A stretch of DNA of 64,000 bases, from the NCBI GenBank assembly GCA_036873755.1, contig JAVTVY010020289.1, positions 1 through 64,000 of the forward strand, given 5' to 3'. Source of the stretch: Hanleya hanleyi (Eukaryota > Mollusca > Polyplacophora > Lepidopleurida > Hanleyidae). The notes below the pieces were generated by a model, which ran no database searches, was not told the origin of the DNA, and saw only the letters and a program-made list of their open reading frames with translations. The translations under genes and the position numbers were made by a program. Numbering within the stretch: position 1 is the first letter of the stretch; the number at the start of each line of letters is the position of its first letter. This document shows, one piece after another, positions 10,165 to 23,200 of this stretch.

Positions 10165-11100
10165 TAGAAATTTATAATATTGCCATATTCAACATTGCAG
10201 GTCGGGTCTTCAACTATACGGAGAACTATATGTTCGGAGAACTCTCTGGTTGAAACGGGACCTGTTTATATCGTTGGTCTCTGTTGTAAGCGACTATTAT
10301 TTCGCAGATGATAGACTCCATATACATGTATATCGTTCACTTGCCCCAAAGGTAACGAAGTGTGGAATGTTGACGGTAATCGGCCTACTGGATAGGTGCC
10401 CGACTCTTCATTGTTGAAGGTAGCAAAAGTCAGCACAAATTATTACCATGTCAAAATCTGGAAGCATAAAAGTAGCTAAAACCAGTCATGAAAATACCAA
10501 AAATAATCTCCAAACAGGTTAATTTAGACACGGTGCCAAAGCAAATGAATGCAGACCCGGTATAGATGCTATGTATTCTGGTATCCCAACGTTTCAAAGA
10601 TAAACGGTGTCTGGGAAATCTTGAGCCGAACTATTGGGAGAATTCGGTAGACCAAAAACATCCGCACGGTTTGACGTCACTTCTGCAACCTGTTTGAATT
10701 TCTCCTTGAACGCCTCAACGATAAGAATGTGATTATCTGTGGAGAAGCATATATAGGCGCTAGCTGAACCTCGTGCACTCAAAGAAATATGATGAACTAG
10801 TACCAGACAACCATCAACCATCTTGAAAGACTCGGGGAATTCAGCAAGTCTACTTGAGCGAACGCAAACGAGAAAATGAAAGAGCATATACCACAAAATG
10901 GCTGTATTATCGAAAGATGAGATACCGTCTAAGACTGGATATTCAGAATTGACCCTGATAATTGTATGATGATCGAGAAAACTATTCTAGTATTGTGCTC
11001 ACATAGAGTCGCCATAAGCAATCAGCAGAAAGCGGATATGAACTATTTGGATAGTTGTCCTCCTATTTGGAATGATCAAATAGCTTTTTCTTCTTCTTCA
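10165..11100. repeat. Segmental duplication, copy 1 (single-unit version)
   Basis: Parallels 12212-12910 plus 15567-15690. Shared landmarks are TTTATAATATTGCCAT, GGAATGTTGACG then ATCGGCCTA, TTCATTGTTGAAGGTAGC and CAGCACAAATTATTA, and GATTTCCCAGACA. At 10919-10975 it contains one diverged unit of what is the 49-bp satellite in copy 2, then resumes with CTATTCTAGTA and CAATCAGCA, matching the right flank of the array. Confidence 0.8.
10594..10896 (-). pseudogene. Short open frame conserved between the duplicated segments
   Basis: A 100-residue frame on the minus strand ending AQDFPDTVYL. The duplicate at about 12625-12850 keeps the 3' end (AQDFPDIVYL, stop at the same place) and the FKMVDG-coding stretch, but has indels that break the frame. 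I recognise no domain. It may be a remnant exon of a duplicated gene, or chance. No promoter or splice sites are convincing. Confidence 0.25.
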
Positions 11101-11271
11101 CAAATTACACTATTTGATGTTACTTTGCATTGATGAAGTCAATTGAATGTCAAAATGCACAGTGAGACACGAACAGTCAAATGCACCACAGTGAGACACG
11201 AACAGTCAATTCTCCAAAAACAATTGCAATATTGTTGGCTAGGCGTATATAGCGCATGCATATATTATGAT

Positions 11272-11415
11272 GGCAATACCCGTGGGGATCCGGGTGTTAA
11301 AGGGAATAGGACCCTACCTTTGTGGTTTCCGGGTGTGAAAAGGAATAGGAACCAAATCTCGTGATATGACTGAAATATAGGTTTGAAAGCGACGTTAAAT
11401 CATATTCACTCACTC
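11272..11415 (+). mobile_element. SINE fragment with the shared mollusc-type 3' tail
   Basis: Starts near CCCGTGGGGATCCGGGTG and ends TTGAAAGCGACGTTAAAT then ATTCACTCACTCA. The last 50 bp match the tail of the SINE at 27404-27775 on its own strand, while the front part is different. Confidence 0.6.
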
Positions 11416-12211
11416 ATGATGGCAATATACATATCTGGTTGAATACATGAGTCGAGTGAGATATTCCTCAGTCAGCCGTGGACCATTGAACATATTTGAA
11501 TATGGGTGAAAACATCCGCTCAAAAAATTCTGATTTCGAAGATTTACCAAATGAAATCAGCAAATGCTAGTCGTGGTTGCAATTCTGGCAGATCTAGTGA
11601 ATGTTTGGTACGAAAAAGGGGTTCATTTTGGGCTTATTCTACAAAGATTCCCATAAGCTCTGTTCAAGAAGTAGGGGTGTGACGACCAGATTTACCCGAG
11701 TAAATGTATGAATACTGAAAACTTTCAGAATATGTAGATGATCTGCATCTTTTGAGTCTATAGTATCCTATTTATTAAAATTTTCATTTGTTCCGAGCCA
11801 TGTCGAATATAGTACCGGTGTGGCAGAAACGGTGGTTCCTCAGCGACGAGTGCCCGCTTGCTATGCTTTCACCCAACCCGGACACTGACATCTGAAAAGG
11901 ACCACCGTTTCTATCACACCGGTACTCCACAAACCAATATTTTAATTGGGTTACCGTATTGTGAATGAGTCAATACAACATGGAATATCTATCATTTAGG
12001 CGGTTTCGTCAATTCGATAATTTGACAACGACGTCTTTGGAGTTCTTTAGGACACAACAGCTAGGTGAAAAACAGCACAGTCACCATGACGGCCACAACC
12101 GGGTACGAGAAAAAGTTCCATTTATAACGGTTCAATGGATAAAAGATAGTATTTGCGGGAGTATATGTCGGTTCCATAGCGTTAAGGCATGAGACGCTAT
12201 GTTATAATATA
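11416..12211. other. No recognisable feature
   Basis: No gene seen. It includes a short near-palindrome at about 11815-11930, CCGGTGTGGCAGAAACGGTG against CACCGTTTCTATCACACCGG, which may be a small hairpin element. Confidence 0.4.
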
Positions 12212-12910
12212 TCATAACAGGAATTTATAATATTGCCATTGTAACATTGGTGAGGATAAATATACCGAGAATCACTCTCTGCTTAAAAAGATGTGTGCAA
12301 CTGGTCTAAGCGCCTGTTATTTCGCTGATGATAATACTCCATGCGCTGTATCGTTCATTGATTTCAAGGGTATCGAAGTTTGGAATGTTGACGATAATCG
12401 GCCTAATGGAAAATATTCGACTATTCATTGTTGAAGGTAGCAAAAGTCAGCACAAATTATTATCATCTCAAAAGATGGAAACATCAAAGTATAAAAATAA
12501 CCAGGCATGAAAATACTACAATTACCCTAACAGGTTCATTTCGACCTGTGGCCAAAGCAAGTGAAGGCAGACAGGGTAGATGATATGTATATACCTATAT
12601 CCCAAGGTTTCAAAGATAGACGATGTCTGGGAAATCTTGAGCCAATGTAATGGTAGAATCAGTAAAACTGGCATATCCGTCCGGCATGACGTCACCGTTC
12701 GACGTTTTCGACGATAAGACTGTGGGTATCGGTGGCTTATTAGATATACGTGCTTGTTGAACCCCGTGCACACAAGCGATATGCTAGATAACCATCAACC
12801 ATCTTGAAAGACTTGGGAATTTAGCTTCTGACGACATGACATGTGTACTTGAGCGAACGCAACCGAGAAAATGAAGGACCATAAACAAATGAAATGACTG
12901 CTTAAAAGAA
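12212..12910. repeat. Segmental duplication, copy 2, left part
   Basis: Counterpart of 10165-10918. It runs directly into the 49-bp satellite, and the right part resumes at 15567. Confidence 0.8.
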
Positions 12911-15566
12911 AGACACCGTCTAAGACCTAAGACTTACCCTCATAATTGTATGCTGATCGATACACCGTCTAAGACCTAAGACTTGCCCTCATAATTGTAT
13001 GCTGATCGATACACCGTCTAAGACCTAAGACTTGCCCTCATAATTGTATGCTGATCGATACACCGTCTAAGACCTAAGACTTACCCTCATAATTGTATGC
13101 TGATCGATACACCGTCTAAGACCTAAGACTTGCCCTCATAATTGTATGCTGGTCGATACACCGTCTAAGACCTAAGACTTACCCTCATAATTGTATGCTG
13201 ATCGATACACCGTCTAAGACCTAAGACTTGCCCTCATAATTGTATGCTGATCGATACACCGTCTAAGACCTAAGACTTGCCCTCATAATTGTATGCTGAT
13301 CGATACACCGTCTAAGACCTAAGACTTGCCCTCATAATTGTATGCTGATCGATACACCGTCTAAGACCTAAGACTTACCCTCATAATTGTATGCTGATCG
13401 ATACACCGTCTAAGACCTAAGACTTGCCCTCATAATTGTATGCTGATCGATACACCGTCTAAGACCTAAGACTTGCCCTCATAATTGTATGCTGATCGAT
13501 ACACCGTCTAAGACCTAAGACTTGCCCTCATAATTGTATGCTGATCGATACACCGTCTAAGACCTAAGACTTGCCCTCATAATTGTATGCTGATCGATAC
13601 ACCGTCTAAGACCTAAGACTTGCCCTCATAATTGTATGCTGATCGATACACCGTCTAAGACCTAAGACTTGCCCTCATAATTGTATGCTGATCGATACAC
13701 CGTCTAAGACCTAAGACTTACCCTCATAATTGTATGCTGATCGATACACCGTCTAAGACCTAAGACTTGCCCTCATAATTGTATGCTGATCGATACACCG
13801 TCTAAGACCTAAGACTTGCCCTCATAATTGTATGCTGATCGATACACCGTCTAAGACCTAAGACTTGCCCTCATAATTGTATGCTGATCGATACACCGTC
13901 TAAGACCTAAGACTTACCCTCATAATTGTATGCTGATCGATACACCGTCTAAGACCTAAGACTTGCCCTCATAATTGTATGCTGATCGATACACCGTCTA
14001 AGACCTAAGACTTACCCTCATAATTGTATGCTGATCGATACACCGTCTAAGACCTAAGACTTGCCCTCATAATTGTATGCTGATCGATACACCGTCTAAG
14101 ACCTAAGACTTGCCCTCATAATTGTATGCTGATCGATACACCGTCTAAGACCTAAGACTTGCCCTCATAATTGTATGCTGATCGATACACCGTCTAAGAC
14201 CTAAGACTTGCCCTCATAATTGTATGCTGATCGATACACCGTCTAAGACCTAAGACTTGCCCTCATAATTGTATGCTGATCGATACACCGTCTAAGACCT
14301 AAGACTTGCCCTCATAATTGTATGCTGATCGATACACCGTCTAAGACCTAAGACTTGCCCTCATAATTGTATGCTGATCGATACACCGTCTAAGACATAA
14401 GACTTACCCTCATAATTGTATGCTGATCGATACACCGTCTAAGACCTAAGACTTACCCTCATAATTGTATGCTGATCGATACACCGTCTAAGACCTAAGA
14501 CTTGCCCTCATAATTGTATGCTGATCGATACACCGTCTAAGACCTAAGACTTGCCCTCATAATTGTATGCTGATCGATACACCGTCTAAGACCTAAGACT
14601 TACCCTCATAATTGTATGCTGATCGATACACCGTCTAAGACCTAAGACTTGCCCTCATAATTGTATGCTGATCGATACACCGTCTAAGACCTAAGACTTG
14701 CCCTCATAATTGTATGCTGATCGATACACCGTCTAAGACCTAAGACTTACCCTCATAATTGTATGCTGATCGATACACCGTCTAAGACCTAAGACTTACC
14801 CTCATAATTGTATGCTGATCGATACACCGTCTAAGACCTAAGACTTGCCCTCATAATTGTATGCTGATCGATACACCGTCTAAGACCTAAGACTTGCCCT
14901 CATAATTGTATGCTGATCGATACACCGTCTAAGACCTAAGACTTGCCTCATAATTGTATGCTGATCGATACACCGTCTAAGACCTAAGACTTGCCCTCAT
15001 AATTGTATGCTGATCGATACACCGTCTAAGACCTAAGACTTGCCCTCATAATTGTATGCTGATCGATACACCGTCTAAGACCTAAGACTTGCCCTCATAA
15101 TTGTATGCTGATCGATACACCGTCTAAGACCTAAGACTTGCCCTCATAATTGTATGCTGATCGATACACCGTCTAAGATCTAAGACTTACCCTCATAATT
15201 GTATGCTGATCTATACACCGTCTAAGACCTAAGACTTGCCCTCATAATTGTATGCTGATCGATACACACACCGTCTAAGACCTAAGACTTACCCTCATAA
15301 TTGTATGCTGTATCGATACACCGTCTAAGACCTAAGACTTACCCTCATAATTGTATGCTGATCGATACACCGTCTAAGACCTAAGACTTACCCTCATAAT
15401 TGTATGCTGATCGATACACCGTCTAAGACCTAAGACTTGCCCTCATAATTGTATGCTGATCGATACACCGTCTAAGACCTAAGACTTACCCTCATAATTG
15501 TATGCTGATCGATACACCGTCTAAGACCTAAGACTTACCCTCATAATTGTATGCTGATCGATACAG
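12911..15566 (+). repeat. 49-bp satellite array, about 54 units
   Basis: The unit GATACACCGTCTAAGACCTA then AGACTTGCCCTCATAATTGT and ATGCTGATC repeats with very low divergence. The main variation is a single G/A switch (ACTTGCCCT or ACTTACCCT). Rare changes are one deletion of a C near 14946 and a CACA insertion near 15268. No coding or RNA-gene signal is seen. Confidence 0.95.
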
Positions 15567-15690
15567 CATTCTAGTAGTAAGAGATAATCGCAATCAGCAA
15601 TAAGCGAAAAAAATATTATTTGGGTACTGAAAGGACGAGCTACATAAATGACCTTTTTTCATTAGAAAATTACACTGCATTATGTCGCTG
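15567..15690. repeat. Segmental duplication, copy 2, right flank
   Basis: GCATTCTAGTA, CAATCAGCA and AAATTACACTxxATTxxATGT match 10985-11120 in copy 1, showing that the satellite expanded inside the duplicated segment. Confidence 0.7.
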
Positions 15691-17165
15691 TGAATTGGTA
15701 AAGATACAGGAATATAAAAATGCTCATCCTTCATTCAGGATGAAGACAATGTTGCGCTACCTTTCAAAGCAATGAGACACTTTGATTTAATTACAACTAA
15801 TGATACGATGTGAGATATGTACATGCCGAATATAGATCCTTCTATAATTTCAGCATTCAACTGGATAACTTGAACGTTCCAGTCCGATCTCTTGTCCATT
15901 TAGCCCAGATATGATTTTGTCCAGATATGATCATCTTTCCGGACTACCTGTACATGTTTTGTTCTCTTCAAATCTAAACTAAAAAAAACCTCTTCTAAAC
16001 TAACTTCTGCTAAGTAACAGAAAATTATGTTCTGTGAGAGATAACAGATCGAAATCTGTCGAAAATTTTGTTCCATGGGATTCAACATATCTATACATTT
16101 TATAACTGATTTCTTGTGACTGTTTTAAGACAAAAAACCTGAGCACAATATGCGGGGTGCAGTGGATCATGTACATATTTAACTATATCTGAGCGCTCAT
16201 TTTTGGGAATCCTTACTTGAAAGATGCTGAAATAATTCATTGTTAACTAGAGGTAGAATGTCGTCCAAAAACCGCACACCTTCTGACATCAATACACTGT
16301 TGCCCACACTCACTTGATACCATGTCCTTTTCCACAAGTCAAAGCCACAAAATCAGAACAATTTTAACTAACTTATAAACGAGTCGAGTAGCTTTGACCT
16401 CAGCTGTAAAATGTATGACAATCATTGTTCAGAGATGTATTCAACTCTCAGATATCTAATAATAGATGGTCCTTTGAAGTAACTTTGTATTGCCACCCGA
16501 CTTGATGCTGAAACTGCATCATGTCTTGTATCAATACTCGGTGATACCCTTTGTATAACTTTCTGAGGTCCTATCTAATAACACCATGAGACATATACAT
16601 GTATAACAAACGCCATTAAACTGATAACATACTTTTGATGATAATATATTTTCCTTCACTCAATCTCTCTAATACGGATCATATCACTTTTGTTTTCTAA
16701 CACCCCCGCTTATTAATGATATCGCCCCAAGGTATTGGAGTGGACGGGTGGGGCCACACACTGACTCTGCTCCTTCTTATATGTCACGCCATTTTCATGT
16801 CTCACAATGAAGTTAATTTATTACCTTTGCTGAAACAATATTAAACATTTCAAGATAAGTTGCACTCAGTCGCAAAGGCTAAATTTAGTATACTGTACTA
16901 TATACACGGCAATTTTAGTCTCGACAAAAACAGTGGGTGTTGGCTGAAGTCAGTGCGATCTCATGAGATCTTCAAATATCTACACGAGATATGATCAGCT
17001 GTCAATCTAATATGACAGTGTCTGGACTTAGTAACCCATGAAGTTGTCTCTACTCGCACTAACCTGATTCTCACATTCAATCACTTTCCACTGTGCGTAC
17101 TAAGGACAATAGCCCTTGTTGATGTGACTCAGGTGAATGTAGATAATATCTTGTGAAAGTGAGTA
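15691..17165. other. No recognisable feature
   Basis: AT-rich, no convincing gene or repeat. Confidence 0.5.
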
Positions 17166-17421
17166 GACCTACAGTATCTACCATACTTTGCTTGTAGATG
17201 ACCTACAGTATCTACCATACTTTGCTTGTAGATGATCTACAGTATCTACCATACTTTGCTTGTAGATGACCTACAGTATCTACCATACTTTGCTTGTAGA
17301 TGACCTACAGTATCTACCAGACCTACAGTATCTACCATACTTTGCTTGTAGATGACCTACAGTATCTACCATACTTTGCTTGTAGATGACCTACAGTATC
17401 TACCATACTTTGCTTGTAGAT
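17166..17421 (+). repeat. 33-bp minisatellite, about eight units
   Basis: The unit ACCTACAGTATCTACCATAC then TTTGCTTGTAGATG. One unit near 17305-17325 is truncated to ACCTACAGTATCTACCAG. Each unit has GTAGAT and ATCTAC as an internal inverted repeat. Confidence 0.9.
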
Positions 17422-18117
17422 TATTGATATGATCCATATACACTTTTGTAACCCTTTGACCGCGTAGACTCGTACCGCCTCCTTTCATATACTATTTTGT
17501 TTGGGTTACACACTATAAAAAGTACATTAATACAACATTGTATGAAAATCTAAGTCATCAACTCATATAGGTGTGAATATCCAAATCAAATTAGTTCAGA
17601 TCCATAGTTTTAAGGTGTATTTTCCTGCCGAGAGCACTCCATCAGAAATGAGCAAATATTCCTGGTACGACGATTTCGTTAAAACACATTGTCTGATCAT
17701 GGACTCATTCATCCCGATAAGATTTCAGATCCGTACTCCAACTATTTCACTACCCAAATCACAGAGGCCAGAAGGATATCGCTCCCATCTTATCCTTAAT
17801 GTGGCAAATGAAGTGATAATTTTTCTTGGCAGTCCCTAAAATATATCTGCGGGCTTTGTTCTCGTCTACTGTTCATTATATGTAATTGTGGAAGCTCATG
17901 GTGGGTGACCAACGTTGGTTGGCATGGTTGACAGGTATCGTGGTTGGCTCATGTTTGGTGGCCAACGTTGGGCCAACTTTGGGTATAGGTTGGCATGGTG
18001 TCAAATAACAATTGTTGATCAGTTTTCAGCAGCAGCAATTTTTTTCTCACGTCGACCCTGTGACATTAGATGATTACAATTTTGAGGTGGCCAGCTCTGA
18101 TTTTTAATATAGGAAGC
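17422..18117. other. No recognisable gene
   Basis: An open frame at about 17573-17839 has no ATG at its start, no promoter and no recognised domain. A small TTGGC/CCAAC-rich patch lies at 17905-18000. Confidence 0.4.
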
Positions 18118-18253
18118 ATTGATATTATTTGAAATGGTACACCATGTGCGTCTTCCTAAGCTACGATGGTCAGTTGAGGCTGACCACGTATACCGTATAG
18201 CATAGAAAGACGCATATACATGGGGTAACTTATTTTTAAATATCAGTGTTGCT
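18118..18253. repeat. Imperfect palindrome, hairpin element
   Basis: Left arm GTGCGTCTTCCTAAGCTACG then TGGTCA, right arm TGACCACGTA ... GCATAGAAAGACGCA, with a short TTGAGGC centre. The outer arms (ATTGATATTAT against ATATCAGT) also pair. It may be a small MITE. Confidence 0.45.
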
Positions 18254-20239
18254 ACTAACTAATTTAATTTAAAGTTTGGTTGATATCCAAAAAGCATTGA
18301 ATGATGCTACAGAATGATGCTCATCAAGAGGACACGGACAAGCAAGAGTGTTCCCCAATTTCGTGTGAAATCTGGAAGTGCAAAGCAGCCTGCTATGAAC
18401 TTATTCTTTATTATGTTCTTCATAATTTAGGCTTTCGAAAATAAGATGGATTTGTTCACCTAATAATTTGGGCAAATATTCCTGAGAACCTATCCGTGTC
18501 CGTTTATTTTAGACATATATCATGTTACCGGTAAAAAAAAGTTGTAACATTTATCAAACTAAAAGTTTCGGATGTTATCAAGTGTAAGATTATAGACAAA
18601 AGCCCCCACGGTTCATAACATCGCCTAATAGAAATTGGGCAAACAAACTTGACAGGCATTATACTTGAATTCTGCTCATTATCTCTAGTTTGTATTACAA
18701 CAATTCAGGTTTTCTGGGTTAATAAGAGTCACACTATAAAGTTTTTATCAATATGAATGTCATTTTTCTTGTCTCGCCTCAATTATATGGCTATAATCTA
18801 TTTGACGGTGTTAACATCGGTGAACGAAAATTTGAACTTTAGCACAATATGGAGCTGAGAAAAACAGTAGATCTTTATTTCAAACATAAACAAAAAAGGG
18901 AAAACATATGAACTGTGATATTATCACACATGTATCATGGAGCTATGTCACTCAGCTTTTCCAAAGTTCTCATGACAATTATATCAATGGAAGAAAATCA
19001 CGAATTACGGTATTCACAAAATGTGGCGTATTATGTATATAGTGGCCTAGGAAAAGACTACATCTGTTATAGAAAATATATATACATGTCTCTGTATGAA
19101 GACGGGGGCGATCATAAACTTAGTACAAACTCATTAACATAACAGAATAGCTAACAAACCACACGATGCAATACCTCGCGCTGCACAGTACTCTCCTATA
19201 GAAAACTTGAGTAAACTTCACTCCAGTTTAAGTGGACATTGATCCCAATCAATCAAATGAGTTAAAAATTCGTTCAAGTTTGATTGAAATTTTGTCAAAC
19301 TCTATTAGTTTGAGTGGAATCTAGAGATTATTAGAACTTAAAATCAGTGACATAAATGAGGAATAATTTAATTCATATTCAAGGTGTCTCACTGTGATGG
19401 GAAATAAATATCAAACTTATCTTTTTAGGTCCAAAACGCGATCTTCAACGTATTGCTGAGTATATCATGTACATATAAAACTCGAACATTGGAAGTAACC
19501 TTGCGAATTGATGAATACGGCAATGACTTTTCTTTTTTAGTTGAAGCATCCATTAACTCATGCCATCATCATTATCAGTTGTCAATGTCGATTTTTTTTT
19601 CTCGAATATCTGCGGTAATTCGATCATCATCAATAACCGGTCTAGCTATAAATATACTATAGACCCCTGCAAATACAGTTGTTTTATAGTATAGTCTGAC
19701 TTTCGCTCTCTGGCACGAGAATGGTTTAAGTACATTCACCAGCTGGTTCTGTACATTCCTGAGTTTTTTCTTAGACATACATCAATATCAAGTTCATCTA
19801 GTTCACCTATCTTCTATATATCATACATATCATGCCGGCCTTGGTGGCTGTATTTAAAAGTAAGTCACTTCGCTAAAGTTCTACCAGCCCCAGTATTTCG
19901 GGAACAAGAAGTTCCAGCTGTCGGGCAATTGAAACGTTTGTTTGCTAAAATAGCCATCATTATCTTTTAGTTTACTTCCTCTGTAGTTGTCCGGACTAAG
20001 CTGAACTCAGCTTTTGGGTTTATTCCGGGATGTTGTCTCCTTTTGTCTTATTTGTTCAATCTTCCTTTAGTTCTATGTTTTGGTAAGTGTACAAGTTGTA
20101 CTTTCGCCTGATTTCAGGCCCTGAATTCGTCTGAATTACATATAAGAACAATTAATTCACCGGATCAAAACGCAACACTGATCGTAAGCATAAGGATTAT
20201 GCTCTTGCTGACCACAAATCGGGAGGAGAAGAAGGAAAA
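18254..20239. other. No recognisable feature
   Basis: No gene seen. Short open frames near 18915, 19453 and 19778 lack supporting signals. Confidence 0.45.
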
Positions 20240-23200
20240 TGATCATGCTATAGGGCTCGCTAGCTATAGCTGACGTAATGACCATGCTATAGGGCTCGCT
20301 AGCTATAGCTCACGTAATGACCATGCTATAGGGCTCGCTAGCTATAGCTGACGTAATGACCATGCTATAGGGCTCGCTAGCTATAGCTCACGTAATGACC
20401 ATGCTATAGGGCTCGCTAGCTATAGCTCACGTAATGACCATGCTATAGGGCTCGCTAGCTATAGCTCACGTAATGACCATGCTATAGGGCTCGCTAGCTA
20501 TAGCTCACGTAATGACCATGCTATAGGGCTCGCTAGCTATAGCTGACGTACTGACCATGCTATAGGGCTCGCTAGCTATAGCTCACGTAATGACCATGCT
20601 ATAGGACTCGCTAGCTATAGCTCACGTAATGACCATGCTATAGGGCTCGCTAGCTATAGCTCACGTAATGACCATGCTATAGGGCTCGCTAGCTATAGCT
20701 GACGTAATGACCATGCTATAGGGCTCGCTAGCTATAGCTCACGTAATGACCATGCTATAGGGCTCGCTAGCTATAGCTCACGTAATGACCATGCTATAGG
20801 GCTCGCTAGCTATAGCTCACGTAATGACCATGCTATAGGGCTCGCTAGCTATAGCTGACGTAATGACCATGCTATAGGGCTCGCTAGCTATGGCTGACGT
20901 AATGACCATGCTATAGGGCTCGCTAGCTATAGCTGACGTAATGACCATGCTATAGGGCTCGCTAGCTATAGCTCACGTAATGACCATGCTATAGGGCTCG
21001 CTAGCTATAGCTCACGTAATGACCATGCTATAGGGCTCGCTAGCTATAGCTCACGTAATGACCATGCTATAGGGCTCGCTAGCTATAGCTGACGCAATGA
21101 CCATGCTATAGGGCTCGCTAGCTATAGCTCACGTAATGACCATGCTATAGGGCTCGCTAGCTATAGCTGACGTAATGACCATGCTATAGCCTGCCATTAT
21201 AGCTCACGTAATTATACTACAGGGCTCGCTAGCTATAGCTCAAATTTAATATCATGCTGATAGGGCCTTCATAGCTATAGCCAGCCGGTAATGACCATGC
21301 TAGGGTCGTTAGCCATAGTCACGGGCGACTAAAGTGCTATAGGGCTCGCTAGCTATAGCTCACGTAATGACCATGCTATAGGGCTCGCTAGCTATAGCTC
21401 ACGTCCTGACCATGCTATAGGGCTGGCTAGCTATAGCTGACGTAATGACCATGCTATAGGGCTGGCTAGCTATACCTGACGTAATGACCATGCTATAGGG
21501 CTCGCTAGCTATAGCTGACGTAATGACCATGCTATAGGGCTCGCTAGCTATAGCTCAAGTAATGACCATGCTATAGGGCTCGCTAGCTATAGCTGACGTA
21601 ATGACCATGCTATAGGGCTCGCTAGCTATAGCTCACGTAATGACCATGCTATAGGGCTCGCTAGCTATAGCTCACGTAATGACCATGCTATAAGGCTCGC
21701 TAGCTATAGCTCACGTAATGACCATGCTATAGGGCTCGCTAGCTATAGCTGACGTAATGACCATGCTATAGGGCCTGCTAGCTATAGCTCGCCACGTAAT
21801 GACCAAAGCCATAGCCTTTGCCAGCTATAGCTCACGTAATGACCATGCTATAGGGCTCGCTAGCTATAGTTGACATAATTACCATGCTATAGGGCTCGCT
21901 AGCTATACCTCACGTCATGACCATGCTATAGGGCTCGCTAGCTATAGCTCACGTAATGACCATGCTATAGGGCTCGCTAGCAATAGCTGACGTAATGACC
22001 ATGCTATAGGGCTCGCTAGCTATAGCTCACGTAATGACCATGCTATAGGGCTCGCTAGCTATAGCTGACGTACTGACCATGCTATAGGGCTCGCTAGCTA
22101 TAGCTCACGTAATGACCATGCTATAGGGCTCGCTAGCTATAGCTCACGTAATGACCATGCTATAGGGCTCTCTAGCTATAGCTCACGTAATGACCATGCT
22201 ATAGGGCTCGCTAGCTATAGCTCACGTAATGACCATGCTATAGGGCTCGCTAGCTATAGCTCACGTAATGACCATGCTATAGGGCTCGCTAGCTATAGCT
22301 CACGTAATGACCATGCTATAGGGCTCGCTAGCTATAGCTCACGTTATGACCATGCTATAGGGCTCGCTAGCTATAGCTCACGTAATGACCATGCTATAGG
22401 GCTCGCTAGCTATAGCTCACGTAATGACCATGCTATAGGGCTCGCTAGCTACAGCTCACGTAATGACCATGCTATAGGGCTCGCTAGCTATAGCTCACGT
22501 AATGATCATGCTATAGGGCTCGCTAGCTATAGCTCACGTAATGACCATGCTATAGGGCTCGCTAGCTATAGCTCACGTCCTGACCATGCTATAGGGCTGG
22601 CTAGCTATAGCTGACGTAATGACCATGCTATAGGGCTGGCTAGCTATAGCTGACGTAATGACCATGCTATAGGGCTCGCTAGCTATAGCTGACGTAATGA
22701 CCATGCTATAGGGCTCGCTAGCTATAGCTCAAGTAATGACCATGCTATAGGGCTCGCTAGCTATAGCTGACGTAATGACCATGCTATAGGGCTCGCTAGC
22801 TATAGCTCACGTAATGACCATGCTATAGGGCTCGCTAGCTATAGCTGACGTACTGACCATGCTATAGGGCTCGCTAGCTATAGCTCACGTAATGACCATG
22901 CTATAGGACTCGCTAGCTATAGCTCACGTAATGACCATGCTATAGGGCTCGCTAGCTATAGCTCACGTAATGACCATGCTATAGGGCTCGCTAGCTATAG
23001 CTGACGTAATGACCATGCTATAGGGCTCGCTAGCTATAGCTCACGTAATGACCATGCTACAGGGCTCGCTAGCTATAGCTCACGTAATGACCATGCTATA
23101 GGGCTCGCTAGCTATAGCTCACGTAATGACCATGCTATAGGGCTCGCTAGCTATAGCTCACGTAATGATCATGCTATAGGGCTCGCTAGCTATAGCTCAC

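Noticed and set aside
17573..17839. 88-residue frame
   Set aside because: No ATG at its start, no domain, no promoter or splice evidence.
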